A stretch of DNA of 64,000 nt, from assembly GCF_004364975.1 (NCBI RefSeq), contig NZ_SOBW01000007.1, forward strand, positions 248,001 to 312,000, read 5' to 3'. The notes beneath the pieces were generated by a model. It did not search any database. It worked only from the letters and a program-made list of their open reading frames with translations, and was not told the DNA's origin. Of this stretch, positions 45,959-55,452 are shown one piece after another. Source of the stretch: Gelidibacter sediminis. Its GTDB lineage: Bacteria; Bacteroidota; Bacteroidia; Flavobacteriales; Flavobacteriaceae. Position 1 is the stretch's first letter. Each line of letters opens with the position of its first letter. A program made the translations under genes and the position numbers.

Positions 45959-47226
45959 AACAATTTTTTATTTGTTTGAGATATAACAGCCATTATAAAA
46001 TACATCATTGCTCCAGATGCAAGAAGAGGTAGAGCGCTAATACTGTACATTATAACTACCATGACCGAACCTAACATTAAAAATTTCAATTCAACAGTTC
46101 TTATTTTTACAGCATTTTTTAATAATTGGAAAAGGAAAAAGACATAACATATAATGCCAATAATTCCTGTAGAAAAAAAGAGTCGAACATAATCATTATG
46201 CATACCTCCGCTCATCATAACACTTGAACTTTCGTGGAATGAAAATCCGGAACCAAAATATTGGGCAAAAATCGAAAAATTCTCCCAGTATGCAAAGTAT
46301 TTCTTCCAAATATAAACCCTGCCATTTAATGCCGCTGTATCTTTAGCTCCACCTTCATATACTGCTATATCTTTAGCAAATAAGGTATTGAATATCTCTA
46401 TATAAAAATAAAACCCAACACCAAGTAATACTATAAAGAATACGAACAATTGTAAAACTGAAACTTTTTTACGAATATAATAGACAAAGATCAATAAGAT
46501 TGTTAAAGACACTGCCCAAGAGGCTTGATGCCGCAAATTATAAATACCTATTAAGGTGATTATAAGCACAACCACAAACCCCATATTACCAAAAGCAAAA
46601 TGTTTATTCTTTTTATCTATATTTTTTATATAAAAATAACAATATGCAATATAGCCACAGATTAAATGGCTCATATATCCAAACAGATCAGCATAAAAGC
46701 CACTTAGCCTCAAGCCACCACCCCTAGATTCTGTATTATAAACCTCTCGTATTGGACTAAATAAAATTTCATAAAAAAGAGTTCCAATAGGAAAAATGGA
46801 AGCAATTAAAAAAGTTATTAAAAATCCTTCCAAATCTGAAACTGAATTTAGGTGCCTTCTAAAATAAAAGAATAAAATAAAAGGCAGAAGCGTTCTAATG
46901 GTGTCCCCAAACTGAGAAAACGACCCTTCATAACCAAAAACAAGCAGTAGGTTTACTGTTAAAAGAAAGAGGAAAAAATAAAAGAGAAGTGTTAAAGTAG
47001 GTGTTGTAGATTTTTTCCTAATAGTGGACATAAAACCAAATACAAACACCATTAGACCTAACACTTGAAGTGGAGAAAATCCTGATTTTTTCATCTCCCA
47101 AGTTGTTGCAAAAAAAGGAAAAGCAATAATAACCAATAACATCCATTTAAGATTCATCGGTCTTGTCCTAAACCATTTCTTATAAACTTTCCAGTTCCAA
47201 TCTATATTATTTACTGCTTTATGCAC
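45955..47226 (-). CDS. Wzy-like polysaccharide polymerase / O-antigen ligase family membrane protein
   Basis: 423 residues, strongly hydrophobic with about 10-12 membrane segments. A larger outer loop after about residue 280 carries GAKDTAALNGRVYIWKKYF and FGSGFSFHESS, followed by MHNDYVRLFFSTGIIGIICY, the pattern of Wzy_C/O-antigen ligase proteins (HNxY near the end of the loop). As the only such gene in this locus it is the probable repeat-unit polymerase; a ligase role is the alternative. Confidence 0.82.
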   Translation of the reverse strand: MHKAVNNIDWNWKVYKKWFRTRPMNLKWMLLVIIAFPFFATTWEMKKSGFSPLQVLGLMVFVFGFMSTIRKKSTTPTLTLLFYFFLFLLTVNLLLVFGYEGSFSQFGDTIRTLLPFILFFYFRRHLNSVSDLEGFLITFLIASIFPIGTLFYEILFSPIREVYNTESRGGGLRLSGFYADLFGYMSHLICGYIAYCYFYIKNIDKKNKHFAFGNMGFVVVLIITLIGIYNLRHQASWAVSLTILLIFVYYIRKKVSVLQLFVFFIVLLGVGFYFYIEIFNTLFAKDIAVYEGGAKDTAALNGRVYIWKKYFAYWENFSIFAQYFGSGFSFHESSSVMMSGGMHNDYVRLFFSTGIIGIICYVFFLFQLLKNAVKIRTVELKFLMLGSVMVVIMYSISALPLLASGAMMYFIMAVISQTNKKLL

Positions 47227-47236
47227 TTATGTAATT

Positions 47237-49135
47237 TTAAAACCATTTTTTATACCAATTAATCAAAAAATAAATGGTCCAAATCGTGTTGGTATATTGA
47301 TCATTTCCTTCTTTTAATGATTTTAATTGAGCGTTTACTTCAGCAAGATTAAATAAGTTTGTATCTCTATTAAACTGAACTATATTATCTTTTACTCCAT
47401 TATATATCGTTTCTTTTGCCCATTCTCTAATTGGTAAATTAAATCCCATTTTGTTTCTATACAAAATATCATTGGGAAGAATCCGTTCTAATGATTTCTT
47501 AAGAATATACTTATTAACTCCATTTTTAATTTTATACTCTCCTGGAATAGATAATGCTAATTGCACCATTTCGTGATTTAAAAAAGGACTTCTAGCCTCA
47601 ATTGAGTGCGCCATACCTAAACGATCCGCCCTAAACAAAAACTTCTCTGTTACGGCTTGCCTATAACCAGAATAGCATAACCAATTGATATAATCGAATG
47701 GGTGACCGTCTAAAAACTGATGATAATCTTGTTTTAACTGTTTGACGTAATTATAAGAAGAATGACCATACACTCTATTTTTAAAGTGGCTTGAGATAAT
47801 TTTATTTTTTACACCTTCTTTCATCCCACCTGCTCCTGGCCAGTAAAAATCCTGTTGATTATACAATCTATTTGTCATTTCGGATAATGGACTATCCGGT
47901 TTAATTTTATCGACAAACGAATTTGCAAGACCTTTAGCAAACTTTGGTGCCTTTTTGGCCAGTTTAAAATATTGATAGGTCTTTACATAACGCTCATAGT
48001 TGCTGTATCCACTAAATAATTCATCTGGTCCATCTCCATTTAAAACCACTTTGATATTCTCTTCTTTTGCTAGCTGAGAAATAAAATAAATGGGAATAGC
48101 TGTGGTGTCTGCCTGGGGTTCATCATAGATGTCTGTGATTTTTGGTATAAAATCTAGTAAGTCTTTTGGTGTAACCTCCTTAATAAAATGATTTGTATTA
48201 TATCTTTTAGCTATTTTATCGGCATATTGCAATTCGTTATAATTTGGCTGATTTTCAAAGCCCACAGTAAATGTTTTAATTTCATTTGGCGTATTATCTC
48301 TCATCAAAGCCACTATAGCAGAAGAATCCACCCCTCCACTCAAAAAAGCACCTACTGGCACATCAGAAATCATTCGTAATCGTACAGATTCCTCTAACTT
48401 ATTAAAGACTAAATCTTCCAGCTCCTTCTCTGAAGAAAACTTAAGGTTCTTATGCTTCAAATCATTAAAAGACTCGTATGCTTTTACGCCATCTTTAGTA
48501 ACAATCATATAATGACCAGGTTTAAACTTTTCTATACCTTTAAACATGGTATTTGGAGTCGCTACAGTATTGTACGTTAAAAAATCATATAGAACCTTAT
48601 CGTCTATTTCCTTTTTAATCCATGGCAACTCAAATAGTGCTTTTAGCTCAGAGGAAAAAGAAAAGTTTCCATTCATTTCCGTAAAATACAACGGTTTTTT
48701 ACCTGAACGATCCCTTGCAAGTATTAGCTCTTCCTTTGATGCGTCCCACAGCGCAAAGGCAAACATGCCATTTAAATGCTGCAACATGTCCAACCCAAAC
48801 TTTCTATAGAGTTTTAAAATAGTTTCGGTATCCGAATGTGAATTAAATGCCTCATCCTTTAAAAACTTTTGATTTAATATCTGAAAGTTAAAGATTTCAC
48901 CATTAAAAACTATGGTGTTTTTGGCTTCAAAATCGTGCATAGGTTGATGTCCGGCACTAGATAAATCTAATATACTTAAACGCGTTTGTCCCAAACCCAA
49001 GCCATGAGTTTCGTTAATCCATATACCATTATCATCTGGTCCTCTATGCGCCAGCTTTTTGTTCATAGCAGCTACCGCATCTCCTAAATGTGTACTGCCT
49101 GATGCTAATTGAAACACTCCATTAATACCACACAT
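47237..49135 (-). CDS. asnB: asparagine synthase-like glutamine amidotransferase (AsnB family)
   Basis: 632 residues: N-terminal class II glutamine amidotransferase domain with nucleophile Cys2 (MCGINGVFQ) and LAHRGPDDNG, then the ATP-pyrophosphatase synthetase domain with PVGAFLSGGVDSSAIVAL, VLNGDGPDELFSGYSNYERY and EARSPFLNHEMV. Within polysaccharide loci this family (for example WbpS) amidates uronic acids, and the locus encodes a nucleotide-sugar dehydrogenase at its right end. A role in sugar amidation is therefore the favoured reading; plain asparagine synthesis is possible. Its start codon overlaps the upstream gene stop by 1 bp. Confidence 0.87.
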   Translation of the reverse strand: MCGINGVFQLASGSTHLGDAVAAMNKKLAHRGPDDNGIWINETHGLGLGQTRLSILDLSSAGHQPMHDFEAKNTIVFNGEIFNFQILNQKFLKDEAFNSHSDTETILKLYRKFGLDMLQHLNGMFAFALWDASKEELILARDRSGKKPLYFTEMNGNFSFSSELKALFELPWIKKEIDDKVLYDFLTYNTVATPNTMFKGIEKFKPGHYMIVTKDGVKAYESFNDLKHKNLKFSSEKELEDLVFNKLEESVRLRMISDVPVGAFLSGGVDSSAIVALMRDNTPNEIKTFTVGFENQPNYNELQYADKIAKRYNTNHFIKEVTPKDLLDFIPKITDIYDEPQADTTAIPIYFISQLAKEENIKVVLNGDGPDELFSGYSNYERYVKTYQYFKLAKKAPKFAKGLANSFVDKIKPDSPLSEMTNRLYNQQDFYWPGAGGMKEGVKNKIISSHFKNRVYGHSSYNYVKQLKQDYHQFLDGHPFDYINWLCYSGYRQAVTEKFLFRADRLGMAHSIEARSPFLNHEMVQLALSIPGEYKIKNGVNKYILKKSLERILPNDILYRNKMGFNLPIREWAKETIYNGVKDNIVQFNRDTNLFNLAEVNAQLKSLKEGNDQYTNTIWTIYFLINWYKKWF

Positions 49136-50220
49136 TATACTATCTCTTTATATTTTTTATAATAATCCTCTTCCATACGCTCAAGACTGAAATATTTTAA
49201 ACGTGCATTGTAATCATTCTTCCATATAAAACGATTAGTCTTATAATACTCAAGTCTTGTCAGCAAATCTTTAGAGTCTTGACACACATCTTCTGGTTGA
49301 AAAACATCTACAATTTCGGTGATTCCACCACCATCTCGAAATACTAAAACAGGTTTTCTTTTACTGTAGCATTCTACGGCAACTAGACCGAACGGTTCGT
49401 TCTCTGAAGGAAATACACATACGTCGAATATGGATTGAAATGTTGCCACCTCTTGCTGATATCCTTCAAAGACAACATAATCCCTAATTTTTAAATCTAG
49501 TACTTGTTGTTCTAATTTTTCTCGTTTTATACCATCACCTACAACAACTAACACTGCATTAGAATTCAACTTAATGTAATCGGAAAAAGCAGTAATTAAT
49601 CTATCTACTCTCTTAAATCCTGCCAATCTAGAGGTTGTACCTAATATGAATTTTCCTAGATATTTCTGATTCAACTTATGTTTCAAATCTTCATTAACGC
49701 TATTAAATAAAGCACTTCCGTTATAAATTAACGTAAGTCGTTTCCCATTATAAAAATTGCTTTTTACATAATTTAAAGTAAATTTTGAATTACAACATAT
49801 CTGTACAGGACAATATTTATAAAATAATCGCCTTAATAGGAAACTCAATCTATCCGTATTTGTAATCTGTCGGCCAAATCCAAAATTACCATGCTCAGTA
49901 TAAATTAACTTCCTCCTAGCTAAAATGGAAGCCACAGCGACACTTAAATGAAATCCATGTAGATGAATTATATCATAATCCTTAAAACATCTAACTATGT
50001 TAATAATCTTTAAAGGGTTTAAATCAAATCCGGAGTTTAATTCAAAATTTACTATTTCTATTCCTAGACTTTCGAAATTAGAACTAAATTCTCCCAGTCT
50101 TTTTCCTACACCAATAGCAACAATAGTGTCTTCTCTCTTTATTTGCTGAGATACCAAATCAAAAACTAAACGCTCGATACCCCCAAACCTTAAACTTCCT
50201 ATATAATGGATAACTCTCAT
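49135..50220 (-). CDS. GT4-type glycosyltransferase
   Basis: 361 residues, GT-B. VIHYIGSLRFGGIERLVFDLV at the N-terminus is a hallmark GT4 loop. KFILGTTSRLAGFKRVDRLI opens the second half, VVVGDGIKREKLE follows, and the E-x7-E motif is in SENEPFGLVAVECYSKRKPV. A -7 box lies 23 bp upstream, so it may start a sub-operon with asnB and the polymerase. Confidence 0.88.
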   Translation of the reverse strand: MRVIHYIGSLRFGGIERLVFDLVSQQIKREDTIVAIGVGKRLGEFSSNFESLGIEIVNFELNSGFDLNPLKIINIVRCFKDYDIIHLHGFHLSVAVASILARRKLIYTEHGNFGFGRQITNTDRLSFLLRRLFYKYCPVQICCNSKFTLNYVKSNFYNGKRLTLIYNGSALFNSVNEDLKHKLNQKYLGKFILGTTSRLAGFKRVDRLITAFSDYIKLNSNAVLVVVGDGIKREKLEQQVLDLKIRDYVVFEGYQQEVATFQSIFDVCVFPSENEPFGLVAVECYSKRKPVLVFRDGGGITEIVDVFQPEDVCQDSKDLLTRLEYYKTNRFIWKNDYNARLKYFSLERMEEDYYKKYKEIV

Positions 50221-50242
50221 TAATCGTTATAATTCTGATCCG

Positions 50243-50250
50243 CAAAAATA
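50243..50250 (-). promoter_or_regulatory. internal -7 box TATTTTTG upstream of the GT4 gene
   Basis: Minus-strand TAnnTTTG match 23 bp before the ATG at 50220, in the 61-bp gap after the nucleotidyltransferase-fold gene. Confidence 0.5.
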
Positions 50251-50281
50251 GAGGTATTTATCATTTAAATAATTAAATTAA

Positions 50282-51244
50282 TTAAAAGATTGATAAACTA
50301 GTGGTTAATGGGATGAAATTAGGGAAGTTATTCTTGTTTGTACTAACTAAATTTTTACTAAACAGGAACCTATTATAATGTTCGGAGTTTTTAGAAGGCG
50401 TTTCAAAGGGTACTCTATAAGTAAAGTTATTAAGTCTAAACTGAAGGTTAATATATTTTTTTCCAAGAAAACTAAATTGGTTAGGCAAGACAATTCCTTT
50501 GTGATTAATAGAAAGCTTATTATCTTTTTGAATGGTAAAATTACCTGGAAGATTAAACCTTTCTGCTGGGAGATAAAAGTTAGAAACCGATAACCTTTCT
50601 TTTAAAAACAATCTAAGTTCATCATTAAAATTTAGAACTAAAGATCTTATCTCTTTGTCACTGGGCTTACTTATGTACCATTTTGCCCTATACTCTATTA
50701 CACATTGTACCAAATCATAAAGCTTACCAGTATTCACATTTAATAATTGTAAATCAAATTCTATAGCTTTAGCGAGCAATAAAAATGCGCGTAATTTAAT
50801 AATCTTCAAGGTCACTTGAGCATCAATGGTGATAAGCATTTTAAGCATATACTCAAAAGCAATTTGGGTTTTTAAATCATCGCTAGTTTCTATTTTATAA
50901 TTATTTAAACCTAAATCCGCTCCTCCTAGATGATTCAAATTGGAAATAAGGTTATAAGACATGCTCTTTGGCAAGTCTTTTTCTTCAATGCCAAAAATTG
51001 CATGTGTGAGAATGTTTTTTTCGTCTGCATTCAAATTTACGCGATAGTTTCCTAAACATTGTGAATTATTTTTGAACACACAAATGATATCTAAATCTGA
51101 TATCCCTGGATGTTTCACTGACCCCATCTGATAAACACTTATAACGGAATCTTCAGCCAACAACTCACTTATCAATTTATTTTTAAGGTATTGATATTCT
51201 TGATTTGATATTTCTACTGGATAATCAATTAATTTTAACTTCAT
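50282..51244 (-). CDS. nucleotidyltransferase-fold protein of unknown role (second of a pair)
   Basis: 320 residues, soluble. The N-terminal NTase core is YQMGSVKHPGISDLDIICVF, giving the GS...DxD pattern with Gly41-Ser42 and Asp50/Asp52. This is followed by a helical region (about 115-210) and a C-terminal part with aromatic residues and beta character (NLPGNFTI, FRLNNFTYRVPF). No toxin, antitoxin or tRNA-enzyme family is recognised. ATGA overlap (51241-51244) with the upstream NTase-like gene points to coupled translation and joint function. Position between a flippase and a GT gene suggests nucleotidyl- or phospho-group transfer on the glycan or its precursor. Function is inference only. 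Confidence 0.7.
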   Translation of the reverse strand: MKLKLIDYPVEISNQEYQYLKNKLISELLAEDSVISVYQMGSVKHPGISDLDIICVFKNNSQCLGNYRVNLNADEKNILTHAIFGIEEKDLPKSMSYNLISNLNHLGGADLGLNNYKIETSDDLKTQIAFEYMLKMLITIDAQVTLKIIKLRAFLLLAKAIEFDLQLLNVNTGKLYDLVQCVIEYRAKWYISKPSDKEIRSLVLNFNDELRLFLKERLSVSNFYLPAERFNLPGNFTIQKDNKLSINHKGIVLPNQFSFLGKKYINLQFRLNNFTYRVPFETPSKNSEHYNRFLFSKNLVSTNKNNFPNFIPLTTSLSIF

Positions 51245-52074
51245 AGCACTTCTGATTTTATTGCCTTCGTTAAAAGCATTAAATTATTATAAAAATTTTG
51301 ATCTAACTGTTCAGTTATAGTTGTCGGTATTTTAGGAGCAAATAAGCGCGTTGCTATTTTTCTAAATTTTGGATTCGATTGAACTAACAATGACCTTTGT
51401 AATCCAGTTAAACTATAATTCCAATTTCCTCTAATTTCAGTAGCTGTTTCAATTGGCATCCATTCGTCTTCTGTAAACTTAGATTTTACTGCTAAGAAAC
51501 TCTCTCTTTTAAAAATCCCTTCACTGTACATTGCAGAATAATATAAGCATGGCACTAGCATTATTTGGCTAAGGACACTCTTGAGTTGAAAAATATTGTT
51601 TGGTCTCCAGTGTTCTTCTTCTCTTTTCTCAAATTGATTGAGCATATTAATTAAAGTACTTTTATAATCAATATTTAGAGGCACCCTTAATCGCAACTCT
51701 AAACAATCATCCTTGGGAAAAATCAGTTTAGCATGTTCTAAAATTGTGACTGGTAAATAACTCTCCGGATATTTATATAAATCACTTTCTAATATTTGAA
51801 ACCATCCATGATGTTGCAGCGGATCAAAACTATAAATAATTTTCATAGATTCCTTCTTAAAGGATTTCAATTGTTTGGAATCTACAAAACTATCTTTTAC
51901 AATCAGTAAGCCGTCAAAATCACTGTACGGAATAATCTCGTTGGTAGCCACACTACCATGAACTAATACGGCATAAAATAGATCATTATATTTAGTCTCA
52001 ATTAGACGTTGTAGTTTGTCTACAACTTCTATCTTGGTATCAAATCCACTTATTATACATTTTACTTCTTCCAA
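51241..52074 (-). CDS. nucleotidyltransferase-fold protein of unknown role (first of a pair)
   Basis: 277 residues. The NTase motif is unusually clear: VLVHGSVATNEIIPYSDFDGLLIV, with HGS at 39-41 and metal ligands Asp52/Asp54. A candidate third acidic residue lies in SFDPLQHHGWFQIL. The helical C-terminal half (EEEHWRPNNIFQLKSVLSQIMLVPCLYY) could bind a substrate. The start is TTG, 4 bp after the flippase stop; a later ATG would remove the active-site motif. Related folds include LicD-type phosphocholine transferases and aminoglycoside nucleotidyltransferases, but neither is specifically matched. Confidence 0.7.
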   Translation of the reverse strand: MEEVKCIISGFDTKIEVVDKLQRLIETKYNDLFYAVLVHGSVATNEIIPYSDFDGLLIVKDSFVDSKQLKSFKKESMKIIYSFDPLQHHGWFQILESDLYKYPESYLPVTILEHAKLIFPKDDCLELRLRVPLNIDYKSTLINMLNQFEKREEEHWRPNNIFQLKSVLSQIMLVPCLYYSAMYSEGIFKRESFLAVKSKFTEDEWMPIETATEIRGNWNYSLTGLQRSLLVQSNPKFRKIATRLFAPKIPTTITEQLDQNFYNNLMLLTKAIKSEVL

Positions 52075-52078
52075 ACTA

Positions 52079-53509
52079 CTAAGATTTAGCTTTTGACTTA
52101 ATTACCGAAACAATTTCCAAAATTATCTGTTTTTGAAACACATATATAAGAGACAATGCACTAAGTCCCATCATTATTAAAACAAGCCATGCATTAATCG
52201 TTAAGAAATGATTTTCTACGAAGTAATACATAATACTGAGAATTGCAATTATTAATAAGGACACTTTTAAATTATCAAATAATTTTGTCATGGACACAGG
52301 TATATGATGATTTAGCACAATTAAAAAAAGCATGAATGATAAGGCTTTGGAAATTACCAGAAAATAAGCCACCCATAATACTCCATATTGTACACCTATA
52401 ACTATTGCCAAAACTGTTAATATTGTTCTCCCTATTGAAACATATAACGAAACCTCAGGCTTTCCAATGCTAGAAAAAATAACACCTCCAAATTGAGAGA
52501 TAGATTGTATAGCTCCAGCAAAGCAAAGGATTTTTACAATAGGAATTGCTGCATCCCATTTTCCTCCAAACACAAACTGAATAATTAATTCTGCATTAAA
52601 TGCTATTATCGCCATGCTAGGTAATGAAATCATAGCAATCAGCTGCAGTGACTTATAATACCCTTTCATAATTTTTTCTTTATCGTTTTTAAACGATGAG
52701 AATGAAGGAAATAACACTTCGCTAAAGATATAAGAAATGCGTTTTACAGGGGTATACATAATATTATAAGCAAAAGCATAATACCCTAAAACAACACTAG
52801 TAAAAAATTTACCTAAGATTAAGTAATCGACATTTCTCTCAAAGTACATAACCATATTCGATGCTTTAAATTTTAAGGAATACCATACCATGTGTTTTAT
52901 TTCCTTAAAATTAAAGTAAAACTTGGGTCTCCACCGTTTATAAAGCATAATCATGACCAGTCTAACCGCAGAGGACACCAAAGATTGCAGAATTAATGCA
53001 TACACTCCCAAGCCTATGAACGCACCAATTATAGCCGCAACAGAACCTATTAGTGTACCTGATAAATTAATTTTGCTTATAGATTTAAACTCTAAATCGC
53101 GTTCTAGAAGTTTATAATGTATAATATAAAACGGATTAAGCAATATGTTTAGGGCTGCTACAATGACTATAGTTGTAAGCTTAGGTTCATTATAAAAACT
53201 GGCTGCAAACTGGGAGGTGGAAATAATTATTAGAAACGAAAAAATAGATAAACCGTAATTTAACCAATATATAGAAGACAATTGTTCTTCGCTAGTTTTA
53301 CTTTCATGAATAATTGACGACCCAAAACCCATGTTGGTAAATAAGGTTATAAAGCCAATATACGTCAGAGTCAATGCTACCAAACCAAAATCCTCTGGCA
53401 ACAACAGACGTGCCAAGACAATATTGACAACAATAGCTAAAAGTTGAGACAGTACATTAACAATAGTTAAATAAAAACCACCTTTAATGATTTTATTTTT
53501 CTTGCTCAC
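52079..53509 (-). CDS. Wzx-type oligosaccharide flippase (MOP superfamily), copy 2
   Basis: 476 residues with 12-14 hydrophobic segments. N-terminal KGGFYLTIVNVLSQLLAIVVNIVLARLLLPEDFGLVAL matches the Polysacc_synt/MviN-like start. Conserved YILGKFFTSVVLGYYAFAYNI and ISYIFSEVLFPSFSSFKNDKE lie mid-protein. It moves undecaprenyl-linked repeat units across the inner membrane. Overlaps the upstream glycosyltransferase gene by 17 bp. A second, related flippase is encoded at 58686-60125. Confidence 0.9.
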   Translation of the reverse strand: MSKKNKIIKGGFYLTIVNVLSQLLAIVVNIVLARLLLPEDFGLVALTLTYIGFITLFTNMGFGSSIIHESKTSEEQLSSIYWLNYGLSIFSFLIIISTSQFAASFYNEPKLTTIVIVAALNILLNPFYIIHYKLLERDLEFKSISKINLSGTLIGSVAAIIGAFIGLGVYALILQSLVSSAVRLVMIMLYKRWRPKFYFNFKEIKHMVWYSLKFKASNMVMYFERNVDYLILGKFFTSVVLGYYAFAYNIMYTPVKRISYIFSEVLFPSFSSFKNDKEKIMKGYYKSLQLIAMISLPSMAIIAFNAELIIQFVFGGKWDAAIPIVKILCFAGAIQSISQFGGVIFSSIGKPEVSLYVSIGRTILTVLAIVIGVQYGVLWVAYFLVISKALSFMLFLIVLNHHIPVSMTKLFDNLKVSLLIIAILSIMYYFVENHFLTINAWLVLIMMGLSALSLIYVFQKQIILEIVSVIKSKAKS

Positions 53510-54662
53510 GACGCTGAATTTCTTCTAAAATTTTTGTTTTAGACATTGCATAGGTATTCTCTACGATATGATCATAAGCTAATGCAGTTTTCTTTTCGTT
53601 CAATTTTGGACTATTAACAATGAATTTTATTTTGTCGACTAACAAATCGGGTTCATCTGGTTTTAAGAAGTAAACCATTTCGTCAGTGTATCTATCCCTT
53701 AACGATGGTAAATCTGAGTAAATTACTGGATTTTTACTCTTAAAGTAAGAACTGGTCTTACCTGGCCCTAAATAATATCTATTATATTCATTATCGGTAT
53801 AATAACCTACTAACACATCCGCCGCTCTAATAATATCTTCATAATTTTCAATTGTTTGAAAAGGAAATAATATTAAATTAGTTATACCAAATGATTCATA
53901 AAAAGCTCGTGTCTCCTTATTAACACCCACAAGAACAAATTTAAATTCAGGTAATTTTTTTGCTGCATAGATTATATGATTAATCTCATTCGAATTTTTA
54001 GCGACTTTACCCGCATACAGAATATATTTATAGTCTTTTAAAAATCCAAATTTCTCTCTTAGTTTCATTTTATCAAACGACTGGTCATTTTCATTAAAAT
54101 AATAGCGACGTGGAGTTTTAATAATCTTGTTCTTTAACTTTATATCTGATTTTAATTTACTTTCTAAATAAGAAGAGCCAACAACTATATAGTCTGAATT
54201 ATTAACAATAAAGTTGTGTAAAAATGAATTCTTTAAATACGGAGCTTCAAAAATAAAAGTTGTTTTAATTATTCCAAGCTTTTTCAAAATTAAAATGGGC
54301 ACAGATGAGATGAAACATTTACTGTATACAATATCATATTTAAATGGATTTCTATTTTTAAAAGCAAACTTCGCACTCTCTTTAAACTTTTGCAAACCAA
54401 ATTTTAAATTCGAATCTTTGTTTGCTCCATCCTCTTTAAATTTAGTTGGTAATTCTATAATATTAAAATTAGGTTTAATATTATAAAGATTAAATATTTC
54501 ACTGTATTCTATTTGGTAATTTTCCCTCTCCACTTTAGGAGTAATTAAATCAACATTTATACCAAGTTGTGAGAACCCAGAGCAACTGTTCATTATATGG
54601 ACCGCATCAGATCTGTTTTTTCTCATGTCTCTTGGTGAAATGTAAAGTAGTCTTTTAAACAT
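53493..54662 (-). CDS. glycosyltransferase (GT-B, group 1-like)
   Basis: 389 residues. N-terminal LLYISPRDMRKNRSDAVHIMNSCSGFSQLGINVDLITP is a GT-B start, and YILYAGKVAKNSNEINHIIYAAKKL and FKFVLVGVNKETRAF mark the C-terminal half. The E-x7-E motif is not evident; instead there is YYLGPGKTSSYFKSKNPVIYSD. Specificity unknown. It heads the second block of the locus after a 136-bp gap in which no TAnnTTTG box was found. Confidence 0.82.
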   Translation of the reverse strand: MFKRLLYISPRDMRKNRSDAVHIMNSCSGFSQLGINVDLITPKVERENYQIEYSEIFNLYNIKPNFNIIELPTKFKEDGANKDSNLKFGLQKFKESAKFAFKNRNPFKYDIVYSKCFISSVPILILKKLGIIKTTFIFEAPYLKNSFLHNFIVNNSDYIVVGSSYLESKLKSDIKLKNKIIKTPRRYYFNENDQSFDKMKLREKFGFLKDYKYILYAGKVAKNSNEINHIIYAAKKLPEFKFVLVGVNKETRAFYESFGITNLILFPFQTIENYEDIIRAADVLVGYYTDNEYNRYYLGPGKTSSYFKSKNPVIYSDLPSLRDRYTDEMVYFLKPDEPDLLVDKIKFIVNSPKLNEKKTALAYDHIVENTYAMSKTKILEEIQRREQEK

Positions 54663-54798
54663 ATTTTAATCTAAATGTGAATAAAATTGAAATTGTATTC
54701 CAATTTTATTTATGGTTATAACAAAAATCGTTTGTTGTCCTATAAATTTTTCCTAAGTAACTAATATTAATCCTTTCTAATATGAACAGCCTATTTGG

Positions 54799-55452
54799 TT
54801 ACTTAGACTTTAACATTCTAGCGGGATTCCCTACGTAAATGGAATTTTCCGGGACATCATTTAAAACAACGGCTCCAGATCCGATGATAGCAAAATCCCC
54901 TATGTTGATATTCTCCCTGATTGTTGCATTCGTACCTACGTGAGCTCCGCGCCCTAGAACTACATTACCTCCAACAACAGAATTAGCGGTTATATGCGAA
55001 AATCTTTTCATTGTACTGTCATGACCTAAAAAAGAATTAGGCAGTAAGATACAGTTATCTTCTATAGTCGTATCTGGTGATAATTGAGCCAATGGTGAAA
55101 TTAAAACTCCATTACCAATCTTACAATATCCTTTTGGAATTATGGCAGATGGATGTATTAATGTTGCAAATCGCTCTCTAGGAATGTTTAAATTGGAAAT
55201 CTTTTCAAAGACTTCCTTTTCATTTTTCATCCCAATATATCCAATAAAGAAATATACATCTTCATCTTTTAAATATTTATCTACATCTTTAGAGGTACCT
55301 ATAACTTTATGTTTTTTATAAACACCCACGGTATCTCCAACTGGAACAAAGTCATTCAAAAACCCAAGAATCTCATAGTAGCCTAAATCTTGTGCTACTG
55401 AAGCAGCTATCATACCAATTCCTCTTCCTCCAAGTATAACTAGTTTTTTCAT
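54799..55452 (-). CDS. PglD/NeuD family sugar acyltransferase
   Basis: 217 residues with an N-terminal Rossmann-like sugar-nucleotide domain (LVILGGRGIGMIAASVAQDLG, 4-24) and a C-terminal left-handed beta helix. The catalytic His-Asp pair is probably in SFLGHDSTMKRF, and the end AIIGSGAVVLNDVPENSIYVGNPAR is typical. Enzymes of this family acylate the amino group of UDP- or dTDP-4-amino sugars. Overlaps the CitE-like gene by 4 bp, so it probably uses the acyl group and amino sugar made by the four genes before it. Confidence 0.88.
   Translation of the reverse strand: MKKLVILGGRGIGMIAASVAQDLGYYEILGFLNDFVPVGDTVGVYKKHKVIGTSKDVDKYLKDEDVYFFIGYIGMKNEKEVFEKISNLNIPRERFATLIHPSAIIPKGYCKIGNGVLISPLAQLSPDTTIEDNCILLPNSFLGHDSTMKRFSHITANSVVGGNVVLGRGAHVGTNATIRENINIGDFAIIGSGAVVLNDVPENSIYVGNPARMLKSK

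Noticed and set aside
50282-52074. MNT-HEPN type toxin-antitoxin pair
   Set aside because: Both proteins carry the NTase motif, both are far longer than MNT antitoxins, and no HEPN R-x(4-6)-H motif is clear in either.
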